Positions 1 to 9,593 are shown, counted from the stretch's first letter. The stretch: DNA of 44,184 nucleotides from Bacteroidales bacterium (GCA_017552705.1 JAFZOY010000007.1:1-44184); one strand, 5' to 3'. Program-made: numbers and translations. The notes: generated by a model not told the origin, from the letters alone.

Positions 1-7
1 ACCGTGG

Positions 8-15
8 CAAAAATA
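8..15 (-). promoter_or_regulatory. Candidate divergent -7 element at the left edge
   Basis: On the minus strand this reads TATTTTTG, a match to TAnnTTTG. A minus-strand TTG at 39-37 lies 21 bases upstream. It would serve a gene leaving the window to the left. There is no coding support inside the window, so this is tentative. Confidence 0.3.
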
Positions 16-23
16 ATAAATTT

Positions 24-58
24 CGATTGTAACGCACAATCGATGCAATCCTTTTTTT
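24..58 (+). terminator. Hairpin followed by a T run, possible terminator
   Basis: CGATTGT (24-30) and ACAATCG (36-42) form a perfect 7-bp inverted repeat. A run of eight T at 52-59 follows after a gap of about nine bases. The gap is longer than in a classic intrinsic terminator. It could also be an operator-like site between divergent genes. Confidence 0.25.
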
Positions 59-169
59 TCAAACCCTATCAAGACAGCAAGCAACAATTTGATTATCAAA
101 ACCTTACGATAATACGTATCTAAGGCAAATATTTTTTCATAAAAAATTCGTTCTATTACAAGTTTTTCC

Positions 170-177
170 TATATTTG
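170..177 (+). promoter_or_regulatory. -7 element of the SpoIIE phosphatase gene
   Basis: TATATTTG matches TAnnTTTG exactly and ends 18 bases before the ATG at 196. No clear -33 TTG is visible. The implied 5' leader is about a dozen bases. Confidence 0.65.
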
Positions 178-195
178 TTGGAAAAAACAAATTTT

Positions 196-1968
196 ATGAA
201 AAAATTTAAATCTTTACTTTCGCAAATGGCGAATGTTGCTTTAGTGACATCAGCTGTGGTTATCGCCAGCTTGACAATATACATTTTTTGGCAAATCCAT
301 CAACATAAGGAACTTGTGGAGATTACAAAAAATGAACTCCGAACAATGTCAGAAAACGTATGGCATGCAAAATCAGGAAATTTCATCAATGCTGTCCGCG
401 ACAACTCCGCATGGGACGAAGTCGTGAACTTCATCAACCACGACTACCAAAAGAGCGACTCGGCGTGGCTTGAAGACAATTTCGGCTACATGACAAATAT
501 GTATTCTGCGGCAATGATTGCAATGTACGACTCAATTGGTATTCGCAAATACAAAAAAATCGAGGAAAAATACAAGAACTTCAACTTCTTCCCTTTTTCG
601 TTCAATAATTTCACAGAATGTTTCAAAGACACAGGAATGGTTAATTTCTACATATATAATAATAACCAACTGATGGAATATTTCTGTGCGACAATCACCC
701 CATCGGCAGACAACGCGCACAAACGGAAAGCCAAAGGTTATATGTTAGTTGCCCGCGAAATCAACCAAGATTTGCTCGAAGATTTCAGAACTTCTCTTGG
801 TGCCATATACACAGGTATTTCCACCAACGAAAACGATACAACTACACAAGGATATGAAAACAATCGATATAACATTATCATAACGAAAGAACTTGATAAT
901 ATCACGCAAATCCGCCAAGCAAATATGAACACGGTGTTCGAAAACAGCGTGGAAGAAAATTTCGCAAAAATGATACCTGTGATTGCTGGCTTTGTTTGTA
1001 TGTGCTTGCTCGCAATGGGAGGTTTGCTCTTGTTTATGCGTGATAAGGTAATGCGTCCGCTGAAAAAGATTTCTCGTTCGTTGGCTTCGTCGAACACCGA
1101 TGAAATCGCCACGGTAAAAGAATCTCCCGATGAATTCGGACAAGTTGCCGAACTGCTTGAAGAATTCTACATCCAAAAGGATGAACTTGCCAACGCAAAC
1201 AAGGAAATCACGGAATCGATTAACTACGCAAGTCGAATCCAACGCGCCGCCGTAAGCACAATCGACAGTGTTGCTGCCGTGTTCCCCGACTGTATGGTAT
1301 ATTACAAACCGAGAAACATTATTTCGGGTGACTGGTATCTTGTTGAACAAATGAAAGATCTCAAAATCATAATCGAAGCAGACTGCACAGGCCACGGCGT
1401 TCCTGGCTCTATGCTCAGTATGATGGGAATTAGTTCCATTAAAGATATCATCAACTCAATGGAGATTTTGGGTGAAGAATTGCAACCGGCAACAATCCTC
1501 AACCGTATGCGTAAGGTGGTGAAAAACATGCTGGTACAAAATTCCAAAGACGGTTTCTCTATCAGCGATGGTATGGATATGACCATTGGAATTATCAATC
1601 CAGAAACGAAAATGATGAAATTTGCCTCGGCAAACCAATCAGCTATACTTGTAAGAAACGGCGAAGCCACAAAGATAAAAGGTGACCGTATGCCTATCGG
1701 AAATTATATGCACGAAGAAGACTTCCAAAACTTTGAAATTCAACTGCAAAGTGGCGATTCCCTCTATTTTATGAGTGATGGTATTCAAGACCAAACAAAT
1801 CCAGACAAGGAGAAATTCAAGAGCAGACGACTGATTGAATTCCTGACATCGAACGACAACCTTTCAATGGCTGAAATTGGCGAAAAACTCGAAACTACCA
1901 TCAACGATTGGAAAGCTGATTCCGAACAAGTTGACGATATGACGATGGTTGGTGTGAGAATCCAATAA
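196..1968 (+). CDS. Membrane-anchored SpoIIE/PP2C-type serine phosphatase with CHASE4-like sensor and HAMP
   Basis: A 590-residue two-pass membrane protein. An N-terminal transmembrane helix (about residues 12-34) is followed by an extracytoplasmic region of about 230 residues. That region carries the CHASE4-like pattern NSAWDEVVNF...SAWLEDNFG. A second helix (about 258-282), a HAMP segment (KVMRPLKKISRSL) and a helical linker (YASRIQRA) lead to a PP2C phosphatase domain. The metal-binding motifs are present: ISGDWY, ADCTGHGVPGS, FMSDGIQDQ and a terminal DDMTMVGV. Family knowledge: such proteins dephosphorylate serine on anti-anti-sigma or similar partners in response to an external signal. 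No partner gene is adjacent. The TTG at 175 lies inside the promoter, so I start at ATG 196. The gene converges on the UvrA-like gene with only eight bases between them and no visible terminator. Confidence 0.88.
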   Translation: MKKFKSLLSQMANVALVTSAVVIASLTIYIFWQIHQHKELVEITKNELRTMSENVWHAKSGNFINAVRDNSAWDEVVNFINHDYQKSDSAWLEDNFGYMTNMYSAAMIAMYDSIGIRKYKKIEEKYKNFNFFPFSFNNFTECFKDTGMVNFYIYNNNQLMEYFCATITPSADNAHKRKAKGYMLVAREINQDLLEDFRTSLGAIYTGISTNENDTTTQGYENNRYNIIITKELDNITQIRQANMNTVFENSVEENFAKMIPVIAGFVCMCLLAMGGLLLFMRDKVMRPLKKISRSLASSNTDEIATVKESPDEFGQVAELLEEFYIQKDELANANKEITESINYASRIQRAAVSTIDSVAAVFPDCMVYYKPRNIISGDWYLVEQMKDLKIIIEADCTGHGVPGSMLSMMGISSIKDIINSMEILGEELQPATILNRMRKVVKNMLVQNSKDGFSISDGMDMTIGIINPETKMMKFASANQSAILVRNGEATKIKGDRMPIGNYMHEEDFQNFEIQLQSGDSLYFMSDGIQDQTNPDKEKFKSRRLIEFLTSNDNLSMAEIGEKLETTINDWKADSEQVDDMTMVGVRIQ

Positions 1969-1976
1969 AATCCGAC

Positions 1977-4217
1977 TTATAAGTATTTTCTTGTAACGGA
2001 TTTTGGAGCATTCCGAAATTCAGATGGAGCACCTTCGAACAAAATGGTACCTCCGCTGTTTCCACCTCCAGGGCCAAGTTCCACAACGTAATCTGCGGAT
2101 TTTATAACAGAAAGATTATGTTCAATCAGGAAGATTGTATTCCCCTCGCCTATCATTCTGTTGAACAATGCAATCAAACGGTCAATATCCTTGAGATGAA
2201 GACCGTCGGTAGGCTCATCGAGAATAAAGATTTTGCCTTTTTCACGCAAAAACGACGCTAATTTTATCCGTTGCAGTTCTCCTCCCGAAAGCGTTGAAAG
2301 CGATTGGTTCAAATGCACATAGCCCAACCCGACTTCCAATAACGGCTTTAATTTTTCGGCTATTATCGTACCAGCAAACAACTCGCAGGCTTTTTCCGCA
2401 GACAAATCCATAACCTCCGCAATATTCAGATTATGAACCTTATACGATAGCACGCCATTGGAATACCGCAGACCACCGCACGCTTCGCAGACAGTTTCTA
2501 TGGAATCCATAAACGCCATATCGGAAACTATCACACCTTTTCCTTGACAAACCGGGCAGCCACCTTTACCATTGAAAGAAAACAACTCCACTTTTGTCTT
2601 GTTTTCTTTCGCAAACAATTTCCGAATATCGTCGGCTACCTCCAAATATGTTGCAGGCGTGGAACGAAGACTTATGCCAATATTTTTTTGACTGATATAT
2701 ACAACATCCTCTGGTTCAGTATATTGCTTTCTAAAACATTCCATCAACGATGATTTTCCTGATCCAGCCACCCCGGCAATCACCGTAAGCACGTTCAGAG
2801 GTAGTTTTACTGTAATATCTTTAAGATTATGCACGCATGCGTGCTCTATCGTAAACCAGTCATGTGGAATCCTCACATTTTGCTTAATCTGCTTCGACGC
2901 GCGCAACATCTCACCTGTAAGTGTGTTGCTTTCCAACAGTTCGGAATAGGTTCCTTCAAACATCACCATACCGCCGTTAGAACCAGCACCTGGTCCCATA
3001 TCAACAATATGGTCGGCAATTTGAATCATATCCTTGTGATGTTCCACCAAAATCACCGTATTACCATGATTTTTCAGCTTTTGCACTGATTTCTGCATCA
3101 AAAGGATGTCGTGGTTGTGTAAGCCGACGCTTGGTTCATCGAGAATATACAACACATCGGAAAGCGATGAGTTTATGTATTTCGCAATTTTGCACCGTTG
3201 AGCCTCTCCGCCCGAAAGCGTGCCCACGCCACGGTCAAGCGTAAGATACCCAAGACCAATTTCTTCCAATGCAGCCAAACGCTCTATTGTGTTATGCTTT
3301 ATGTCGTCGGCAAGATGGTTATCAATGGTCTCAATCCACTCTTTCGCCTCAGTAATCGACATAGCGCAAACTTCAGCGATATTCTTTCCATTTATCTTAC
3401 ACGAACGAATCGTTGGATTAAGCCGCGAGCCGCCACAATCGGGACAAGTGCCCATCTGCAACATAGGATCGAGAACTTTCGCATGAAGCAAACCTTCCTC
3501 CGAATTGATGATGCTTCGGTACATTCGAGGAATCAAACCTTCGTATTTCGCCGTTTTCGGCCAATTTGAAGGAGGATTTTTCAGTTTTATCTGCGGAGAA
3601 TGAAGAAACAACTCCAATTCTTCGGGCGAATAATCCTTGATTTTCTTATCCAAATCGAATAAACCACTATGTGCATAACGAATCCAACGCCAGCCACCTT
3701 TTCCGAATGCGATATAGTGAATTGTGTCTTCGTCGTTGAGCGATTTATTGAAATCGACCAATTTATGAACGTCGAGTTCGCGAATTTCGCCCAATCCCGA
3801 ACAACGTGGACAACTCCCCATTGGATGGTTGAACGAGAACACGTCGGAATAGCCGACAAATGGCGTTCCGATACGAGAAAACAACAATCTCAACAACGAA
3901 TAAATATCTGTATAAGTACCTACCGTTGAACGGGAATTCGAGGCAGGTTTCCGTTGTTCAATCACAATTGCAATCGGCAGATTTTCAATATGTTCCACAT
4001 GAGGCCGACCATATTTTGGAAGATATTGCTGTACAAACGAAGGGAACGTATCATTCAACTCGCGACGGGACTTCGCAGCAATTGTGTCAAGCACCAACGA
4101 TGATTTCCCCGAACCAGAAACACCCGTCACCACCGTGATTTGTTTCTTTGGAATCTTAAGGGAAATATTCTTCAGATTATTCTCCGTAGCTCCTCGAACT
4201 TCAATAAATTCCTGCAT
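1977..4217 (-). CDS. UvrA-like dual ABC ATPase lacking the UvrB-binding domain
   Basis: A 746-residue UvrA paralogue, against about 940 for true UvrA. Two ABC ATPase halves are complete. The Walker A motifs are GVSGSGKSS (32-40) and GVAGSGKSS (around 480). The signatures are LSGGEAQR and LSGGELQR, and the Walker B regions are ILDEPSVGLH and ILDEPTDGLH. Zinc-type cysteine pairs are present (CPRCSG, CPDCGG, CPVCQG, CEACGG). The segment after RSTVGTYTDIYSLLRLLFSR runs straight into FSFN and the first cysteine pair, where UvrA normally has its UvrB-binding domain. It is therefore unlikely to load UvrB. Family knowledge: similar short UvrAs have been linked to drug self-resistance or DNA-damage tolerance, but their roles are poorly known. 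It is the third gene of an operon with the HAD gene, two bases upstream. Confidence 0.85.
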   Translation of the reverse strand: MQEFIEVRGATENNLKNISLKIPKKQITVVTGVSGSGKSSLVLDTIAAKSRRELNDTFPSFVQQYLPKYGRPHVEHIENLPIAIVIEQRKPASNSRSTVGTYTDIYSLLRLLFSRIGTPFVGYSDVFSFNHPMGSCPRCSGLGEIRELDVHKLVDFNKSLNDEDTIHYIAFGKGGWRWIRYAHSGLFDLDKKIKDYSPEELELFLHSPQIKLKNPPSNWPKTAKYEGLIPRMYRSIINSEEGLLHAKVLDPMLQMGTCPDCGGSRLNPTIRSCKINGKNIAEVCAMSITEAKEWIETIDNHLADDIKHNTIERLAALEEIGLGYLTLDRGVGTLSGGEAQRCKIAKYINSSLSDVLYILDEPSVGLHNHDILLMQKSVQKLKNHGNTVILVEHHKDMIQIADHIVDMGPGAGSNGGMVMFEGTYSELLESNTLTGEMLRASKQIKQNVRIPHDWFTIEHACVHNLKDITVKLPLNVLTVIAGVAGSGKSSLMECFRKQYTEPEDVVYISQKNIGISLRSTPATYLEVADDIRKLFAKENKTKVELFSFNGKGGCPVCQGKGVIVSDMAFMDSIETVCEACGGLRYSNGVLSYKVHNLNIAEVMDLSAEKACELFAGTIIAEKLKPLLEVGLGYVHLNQSLSTLSGGELQRIKLASFLREKGKIFILDEPTDGLHLKDIDRLIALFNRMIGEGNTIFLIEHNLSVIKSADYVVELGPGGGNSGGTILFEGAPSEFRNAPKSVTRKYL

Positions 4218-4219
4218 TT

Positions 4220-4945
4220 CTACAATTCTAATAGGTGTGACAAATTGCTATACAACTCCTCCATCGACGGCAATACAACATTTGCTCCTGCCGAGGACAG
4301 ATCCTCGTCTCGTAAAATGCCTGTATTCAAAGCAATGGTGAAAATGTTTGCGCCGACGCCTGCCTGTACGCCTAACGGTGCATTTTCAACGACAACGGCC
4401 TCGTTCGGCTGAACGCCCGCTTTCTGCAATGCCATCAAATATGGCTCTGGATGGGGTTTCCCATATTTAACGTCAAACGAAGTTACCATATTTTCTGGAG
4501 AAAAAATGCCGGGATAGGTTTCGTTCAACTTCGAGATAAGACTTTTTTGTCCGCTTCCCGTCACTAACACGATTTTTTTGCCTGATTTTTTCAATGTTTC
4601 CAACACTTCCTTGGCAAACGGCATAGGATTCGTGCGTGAAATTGACATAAAAATCTCTGCCTTGTCGGCATAAATACGCTGAATCTCATCATCGGTTGCC
4701 TCACGGTGCAATTGTGCGGTAAATGCTTCATTCACCGTAGTTTTTCCCGTTCGTCCTTCGTTCAAATACACGTCGTATTCGCTAAATGCGACTCCAACGT
4801 GGGCAAAGGCCTCTTTCCATGCTTTAGCATGAAACGGCATGGAATCATACAACACGCCGTCCATATCGAACAGAAATGCTTTGGGTGAAAAAGACGGAAA
4901 TCCTGTCTTCTCTAAATAAGAGTCAATCGCGTTCTGGAAATCCAT
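4220..4945 (-). CDS. HAD-superfamily hydrolase, beta-phosphoglucomutase/phosphatase-like
   Basis: A 241-residue HAD subfamily I protein, probably acting on a small phosphorylated metabolite in the cytoplasm. Motif I is FDMDGVLYD with nucleophile D27 and acid D29, followed by the helical cap. Motif II is LVTGSG, the motif III lysine lies in YGKPHPEP, and motif IV is VVENAPLG, with Glu-Asn where beta-phosphoglucomutase has Glu-Asp. The substrate cannot be assigned. A sugar-phosphate phosphatase or a pyrophosphatase-like role is as likely as a mutase. It sits two bases from both neighbours, so it is translated from the cstA transcript. Confidence 0.85.
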   Translation of the reverse strand: MDFQNAIDSYLEKTGFPSFSPKAFLFDMDGVLYDSMPFHAKAWKEAFAHVGVAFSEYDVYLNEGRTGKTTVNEAFTAQLHREATDDEIQRIYADKAEIFMSISRTNPMPFAKEVLETLKKSGKKIVLVTGSGQKSLISKLNETYPGIFSPENMVTSFDVKYGKPHPEPYLMALQKAGVQPNEAVVVENAPLGVQAGVGANIFTIALNTGILRDEDLSSAGANVVLPSMEELYSNLSHLLEL

Positions 4946-4947
4946 TA

Positions 4948-6369
4948 TTAGTCAATTTGTCCCTTCCGTTTACGCATATACCAGATTACCACTGCCGACA
5001 ACGCAACTGTGAGCGCCAACCCAACGGAATAACCTACCGTTGCCGAAAGTGCGAATCCTTCGGGAGCCATAAGGATATACGTGCTACAAACCGACGTCAT
5101 GAAAATTGCTGGTATCAATGTGATATAGAAGCATTTACCGTTTCTATACAAATAAACGGTGATTGCCCACAACGTGAAAATCGACAAGGTTTGGTTAAAC
5201 CAGCCGAAATATCTCCAGAGTACAGCAAAATCAACCATCATAAGCACTGCCGAGATAGCAAACAATGGTAATGAAACCGACAATCGTTTCCACACCTTAT
5301 CTTGTGGGAAATGAAGAAAATCGGCAGTAATCAAACGAGCGGAACGGAACGCCGTATCACCCGACGTGATTGGAGCAGCTACAACGCCAAGAATGGCAAG
5401 TACTGCACCAACTTTTCCCATCCACGTGTTACAGATGAAACTAACCACATTTGCAGGATTCGGATATGAAGCCAATTGGTCGTAATTATTGTCGCAAAAT
5501 TTGATTGCGGCAGCAGCCCAAATCAATGCCACAAAACCTTCGGTAATCATTGCGCCATAAAAGGCGATTCGTCCGTATTTTTCTTGTTTCAAACAACGAG
5601 CCATCATAGGACTTTGCGTAGCGTGGAAACCGCTAATGGCACCACAGGCAATCGTTACAAACAAGAACGGGAATATTGACAATCCTTTAGGGTGATGCGT
5701 ATGGAAGGCTTCGGTAATTTCGGGCATTGCACCTTCGTTGGTAAAAATTCCGAAACATACGCCAACAGCCATTATCAGCAATGCAATACCGAAAATCGGG
5801 TAAATCTTTCCTATCAGCGCATCAATCGGAAGCAATGTTGCCATAATGTAATAGCAGAAAATCACGATGCACCAAAACGTTGACGAACCGAAAAATCCCC
5901 AGTCAGACGTCATGCTTGAAAGCAGACCAGCAGGAGTCGTTACAAAAACGGCACCAACCATCACCATAAGCAGCAATGCAAAAACACGCATTACCTGACG
6001 GACACCAGTTCCCAACTCGTCACCAATGATTTCGGGCAACGACGCGCCACCTTTCCGCAACGAAATCATTCCCGATAGGAAGTCGTGCGTGGCACCTGCA
6101 AAAATACATCCAAGCACTATCCACAAATATGCGGCAGGACCGAACAAAATTCCGCCTATCGCGCCGAAAATTGGACCTGTACCCGCAATGTTCAAGAATT
6201 GAATCAGGAAAACTTTCCACAACGGCATCGGCATAAAATCAACACCGTCTTGTTTTGTAAACGCCGGCGTTTGTCTTTCGTTGTCAACGCCAAAGATTTT
6301 TTCTACCAAGGCACCATAAAACACATACCCTAATACAAGTGCCACAATTGCTACAACAAACGTAATCAT
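4948..6369 (-). CDS. cstA: CstA-family carbon starvation transporter
   Basis: A 473-residue polytopic inner-membrane protein of the CstA family, which imports peptides and/or pyruvate under carbon limitation. Visible family signatures are the N-terminal VLGYVFYG, the conserved FLNIAGTGPIFGAIGGILFG, HDFLSGMISLRKGG and a dense series of hydrophobic helices. It is shorter than E. coli CstA (about 700 residues), as in many Bacteroidota. It is first in an operon with the HAD and UvrA-like genes. A TAATTTTG -7 element lies 21 bases upstream of the ATG. Pyruvate import would fit the fermentative enzymes elsewhere in the window, but that is inference. Confidence 0.9.
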   Translation of the reverse strand: MITFVVAIVALVLGYVFYGALVEKIFGVDNERQTPAFTKQDGVDFMPMPLWKVFLIQFLNIAGTGPIFGAIGGILFGPAAYLWIVLGCIFAGATHDFLSGMISLRKGGASLPEIIGDELGTGVRQVMRVFALLLMVMVGAVFVTTPAGLLSSMTSDWGFFGSSTFWCIVIFCYYIMATLLPIDALIGKIYPIFGIALLIMAVGVCFGIFTNEGAMPEITEAFHTHHPKGLSIFPFLFVTIACGAISGFHATQSPMMARCLKQEKYGRIAFYGAMITEGFVALIWAAAAIKFCDNNYDQLASYPNPANVVSFICNTWMGKVGAVLAILGVVAAPITSGDTAFRSARLITADFLHFPQDKVWKRLSVSLPLFAISAVLMMVDFAVLWRYFGWFNQTLSIFTLWAITVYLYRNGKCFYITLIPAIFMTSVCSTYILMAPEGFALSATVGYSVGLALTVALSAVVIWYMRKRKGQID

Positions 6370-6389
6370 GAGTCTGAATTTTTACGTGG

Positions 6390-6397
6390 CAAAATTA
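6390..6397 (-). promoter_or_regulatory. -7 element of the cstA operon
   Basis: The minus strand reads TAATTTTG, matching TAnnTTTG, 21 bases upstream of the cstA ATG. No convincing -33 TTG is visible. Confidence 0.5.
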
Positions 6398-6494
6398 GCA
6401 TTTTTACCGAATTATTGAATCGGAATATTCATAATAACTGCGATTCGCACAATGTAATTTTTCAAAAGCAAGACGGCAACGAGCAGTATTTTTA

Positions 6495-6502
6495 TAAATT
6501 TG
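6495..6502 (+). promoter_or_regulatory. -7 element of the MFS transporter gene
   Basis: TAAATTTG matches TAnnTTTG and ends 15 bases before ATG 6518. Its last three bases are an in-frame TTG that would otherwise be taken as the start codon. Confidence 0.55.
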
Positions 6503-6517
6503 CCAGAAATTCAAGCA

Positions 6518-7696
6518 ATGGAATCCGAGAAACTCTGGAATAGCAACTATACAAAAGTTTGGTGCGCAAACTTTATGATATTTTTCTCGTTTATGTTGCT
6601 CACGCCGCTTTTACCGCTCTATTTAAGCGACACGTTCCATGCAAACAAACACGTTATCGGGATTGTGTTGTCGGGTTACACCATTATGGCACTGATAGCC
6701 AGAGCATTCAGCGGATACATCGTTGATAGTTTTCCCCGTAAAATTGTATTGCTCGTAAGCTACTTTTTCTTCTTCATTTTCTTCAGCGGATACATTGTTG
6801 CAGGTTCTCTCCTATTTTTCGCCATCGTAAGGACATTCCACGGTGCGCCGTTCGGAGCCACAACAGTGGCAAACAGCACTGTCGCAATCGACGTTCTTCC
6901 TTCATCACGAAGAGCGGAAGGCATTGGATACTACGGACTTAGCAACAATCTTGCAACAGCAATCAGTCCATCTGTCGCATTGTGGATATTCAACGAAACA
7001 CACAATTACAACCTTTTATTTATCACAGCATGTATAATTGGTGCGATTGGATTTATAATCAACTCCACAATTACGTTGCCCAAGAAAGAGATTGTAAAAA
7101 ACAAACAACCCATTTCCCTCGACAGATTCTTTCTTTTGAAAGGCTGGAGCGAAGCATTGTGTATAGTGGCATTTGCATTTTCATACGGTGTAATTTCCAC
7201 ATACGTAGCCATTTATGGCAAAGAAGAATTAGGAATCACAGGAGGGACAGGATTCTTCTTCACATTTCTTGCGGTGGGACTCATCCTGTCGAGGCTTGTC
7301 GGTGGTCGGACGCTCAGGAAAGGACGCATCATCGAAAATGCCAGCATTGGTTGCTTAATATCGTTGTTGGGATTCTTACTTTTTGCATTTCTGCACAACG
7401 AAATAGGCTTTTACGGAGCGGCGCTTATTATTGGACTTGGGAATGGTCACATGTGGCCGGCATTCCAGAATATGTTTATAAACCTTGCACCAAATTCGCA
7501 ACGTGGCACGGCAAATTCATCACTGCTTGTGTCGTGGGACGTAGGAATTGGATTAGGCATCATGGCTGGTGGTTCATTAGCCGAATATTACGGCTATCAC
7601 TCCGCATTTTGGTGGGCTTGGATTGTAAATCTTATAGGAGTTGTGTTCTTCTACGTATTCGTACGGAACAATTACCAGAAAAACAAACTGCGGTAA
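6518..7696 (+). CDS. Major facilitator superfamily transporter
   Basis: A 392-residue inner-membrane protein with about twelve hydrophobic helices, the usual MFS size. The loop between helices 2 and 3 carries a motif A-like GYIVDSFPRK. The C-terminal half has a related GGRTLRKGR. The fold points to a proton-coupled exporter of drugs or metabolites, but no substrate-specific motif is recognisable. The TTG at 6500 overlaps the promoter, so the first ATG at 6518 is chosen. The gene is monocistronic and converges on prfA with a three-base gap. Cis-acting termination signals must therefore lie inside the neighbouring coding regions, or termination is factor-dependent. Confidence 0.85.
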   Translation: MESEKLWNSNYTKVWCANFMIFFSFMLLTPLLPLYLSDTFHANKHVIGIVLSGYTIMALIARAFSGYIVDSFPRKIVLLVSYFFFFIFFSGYIVAGSLLFFAIVRTFHGAPFGATTVANSTVAIDVLPSSRRAEGIGYYGLSNNLATAISPSVALWIFNETHNYNLLFITACIIGAIGFIINSTITLPKKEIVKNKQPISLDRFFLLKGWSEALCIVAFAFSYGVISTYVAIYGKEELGITGGTGFFFTFLAVGLILSRLVGGRTLRKGRIIENASIGCLISLLGFLLFAFLHNEIGFYGAALIIGLGNGHMWPAFQNMFINLAPNSQRGTANSSLLVSWDVGIGLGIMAGGSLAEYYGYHSAFWWAWIVNLIGVVFFYVFVRNNYQKNKLR

Positions 7697-7699
7697 AAA

Positions 7700-8785
7700 C
7701 TATATTTCCCCAGCCTTCAAACGTTCCGCATTTTCAGCGACAATCGAGCCATCGATTATCTCCTGGATCTCGCCACCCATAATTGCTTGTAAGTTATATA
7801 ATGTCAGGTTGATACGATGATCGGTCACACGACCTTGCGGATAATTGTACGTACGGATTTTTGCAGAACGGTCACCTGTGGAAACCATTGTTTTACGTTT
7901 CGAAGCAATATTGTCAAGATATTTCTGATACTCCATATTATAAATACGGGTACGCAATTCAATCATAGCCTTTGCCTTATTTTTCAACTGCGATTTTTCA
8001 TCCTGACATTGAACAGTGATTCCCGTAGGAATATGCACCAAACGGATAGCCGAATACGTCGTGTTGACACTCTGTCCACCATGACCTGATGCACAGAAAA
8101 TATCGGTACGAATATCAGATTCCTTCAATTCTATATCAAATTCCTCTGCTTCAGGCAATACAGCGACAGTAGCCGCCGAAGTATGCACACGTCCCTGCGT
8201 TTCAGTTGCCGGTACACGTTGAACCCGATGTACACCCGATTCATATTTCATTGTACCATATACATTTTCGCCAGTAACCTCAAATACAATTTCCTTATAA
8301 CCGCCCGATGTACCTTCGTTAAAACTCGTCACTTGCACTTTCCATCCCTTTGACTCACAATATTTTGTGTACATACGGAACAAATCTCCCGCAAAAATTG
8401 CAGCCTCGTCACCACCAGTTCCACCACGAATTTCAACAATGGCATTTTTTCCATCTTCTGGATCGGCAGGGATCAACAACAAACGGATTTCGTCCTCCAT
8501 TTTTGCGATTTTCGGTTCAGCCTCGTCAATCTCCAATTTTGCCATTTCACGCATTTCCTCGTCGTTTTCCGTTTCGAGAATCTTTTTTGCCTCTTCGTAA
8601 TTCGACAATAGATTTTTATAATCCTTACGTGCGTTCATCAACAGCTCCAATTCGTGATATTCCTTGTTCAACTTCACAAAACGCTTCATATCAGCTATTA
8701 CAGCCGGGTCGGTAATCATTGTTGAAATTTCCTCGAATTTGAACTGTAAACCGTCAAGTCGTTCGAGTAGAGATTGTTCTGCCAT
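7700..8785 (-). CDS. prfA: Peptide chain release factor 1
   Basis: A 361-residue class I release factor that recognises UAA/UAG and triggers hydrolysis of peptidyl-tRNA on the ribosome. The GGQ catalytic motif is at residues 236-238 (SGHGGQSVN). The stop-codon recognition tripeptide PAT (192-194, in [10 protein letters not shown]) identifies RF1 rather than RF2. A TTG at 8806 lies inside the TACTTTTG promoter. ATG 8785 gives the length of E. coli RF1 (360), and ATG 8791 would add two residues. No prmC methyltransferase gene is adjacent. Confidence 0.95.
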   Translation of the reverse strand: MAEQSLLERLDGLQFKFEEISTMITDPAVIADMKRFVKLNKEYHELELLMNARKDYKNLLSNYEEAKKILETENDEEMREMAKLEIDEAEPKIAKMEDEIRLLLIPADPEDGKNAIVEIRGGTGGDEAAIFAGDLFRMYTKYCESKGWKVQVTSFNEGTSGGYKEIVFEVTGENVYGTMKYESGVHRVQRVPATETQGRVHTSAATVAVLPEAEEFDIELKESDIRTDIFCASGHGGQSVNTTYSAIRLVHIPTGITVQCQDEKSQLKNKAKAMIELRTRIYNMEYQKYLDNIASKRKTMVSTGDRSAKIRTYNYPQGRVTDHRINLTLYNLQAIMGGEIQEIIDGSIVAENAERLKAGEI

Positions 8786-8803
8786 ATACATTGAATTTGC
8801 CTG

Positions 8804-8811
8804 CAAAAGTA
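8804..8811 (-). promoter_or_regulatory. -7 element of prfA
   Basis: The minus strand reads TACTTTTG, matching TAnnTTTG, 12-18 bases upstream of the candidate ATG codons. It rules out the TTG at 8806 as a start. Confidence 0.6.
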
Positions 8812-8852
8812 GAAATTATTTGCAATAATCTCGATATTTTCGCAAGAATAAC

Positions 8853-8879
8853 AAAAAAGGGAGCTTTCGCCCCCTTTTT
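8853..8879 (-). terminator. Intrinsic terminator after the Crp/Fnr gene
   Basis: On the minus strand GGGGGC and GCTCCC pair around a GAAA tetraloop, flanked by A and T runs, with six T after the stem. It separates the regulator transcript from prfA. Confidence 0.8.
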
Positions 8880-8900
8880 CCAACTAACTAAAAAGTATTT

Positions 8901-9593
8901 CTATTCCAATTGTTTACTTATTTGTATAAGTTTTTCCTTATTTTTAATACGGATGGTTTTCTTGTCAAGCACAATCACCTTGTCTTTCGCCATCTCGCTC
9001 AACAAACGGATTGTACTACCCGTTGCTATACCGCAATATTCAGCCAAGTCGTTACGTGTAATTGGCATATCAATAAAATCACCTTTCACCAAATCAGTCA
9101 TGTAGAGCAATGCACTTGCCACACGCGATTTAATAGATTTCTGGCCAAAATCCACAACCTGACGCACAAATTGTTTTGTGTACGTGCATAAATACTCGAA
9201 CAACGCATACGAGCAGCGGCCATTCGACGTAACAACCGTAGAGAAATCATTCTTGTCGATAAACGCAACCACACAATCACTCAATGCCGAAGCCGTTGCC
9301 TGAAAAGCTTCGTCTTTCAACGAGAACACACCAATCATATTGACTGGTTTTAGCAACGAGATTATTGTTCCGCCAGAACTTACCTCGTTTTCCACTGTAA
9401 TTTTACAGAGGCCGGACAGCAATACAGCATAGGCACTAATATTGAAACCTTGCTTATAGATTGTCTCTCCTTTGCTATACGAAATAATTTTAAGACTTTG
9501 GGTTAACAAATCTAACTCTTTCTTACTCAAAGTCTTTCCAATGCTGGTTTTTACCAACTGTTTTAAAGCATCTTCTTTTGTAGGAATTTTCAT
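8901..9593 (-). CDS. Crp/Fnr-family transcriptional regulator
   Basis: A 230-residue DNA-binding regulator. A cyclic-nucleotide-binding-like beta-roll spans about residues 20-135 (KGETIYKQG; YAVLLSGLCKITV). A long dimerisation helix follows, then a C-terminal winged helix-turn-helix (ITRNDLAEYCGIATGSTIRL, about 168-190). There is no N-terminal cysteine cluster of the FNR type, so oxygen sensing by [4Fe-4S] is not supported and the ligand is unknown. It has its own promoter and terminator. It is divergent from the serine acetyltransferase gene, a possible but unproven target. Confidence 0.9.
   Translation of the reverse strand: MKIPTKEDALKQLVKTSIGKTLSKKELDLLTQSLKIISYSKGETIYKQGFNISAYAVLLSGLCKITVENEVSSGGTIISLLKPVNMIGVFSLKDEAFQATASALSDCVVAFIDKNDFSTVVTSNGRCSYALFEYLCTYTKQFVRQVVDFGQKSIKSRVASALLYMTDLVKGDFIDMPITRNDLAEYCGIATGSTIRLLSEMAKDKVIVLDKKTIRIKNKEKLIQISKQLE

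Noticed and set aside
745..1395. A 216-codon minus-strand open frame inside the phosphatase gene
   Set aside because: It is antisense to a clearly conserved protein, its translation has no recognisable domain, and no promoter or start context supports it.
4220..4945. Assigning the HAD protein as beta-phosphoglucomutase
   Set aside because: The motifs fit several HAD phosphatases, motif IV has Glu-Asn, and no maltose or trehalose phosphorylase is nearby.
6982..7782. A 266-codon plus-strand frame across the MFS gene and the end of prfA
   Set aside because: It is an out-of-frame reading of the transporter, rich in Cys, His, Trp and Arg with no hydrophobic pattern, and it runs through a convergent gene.
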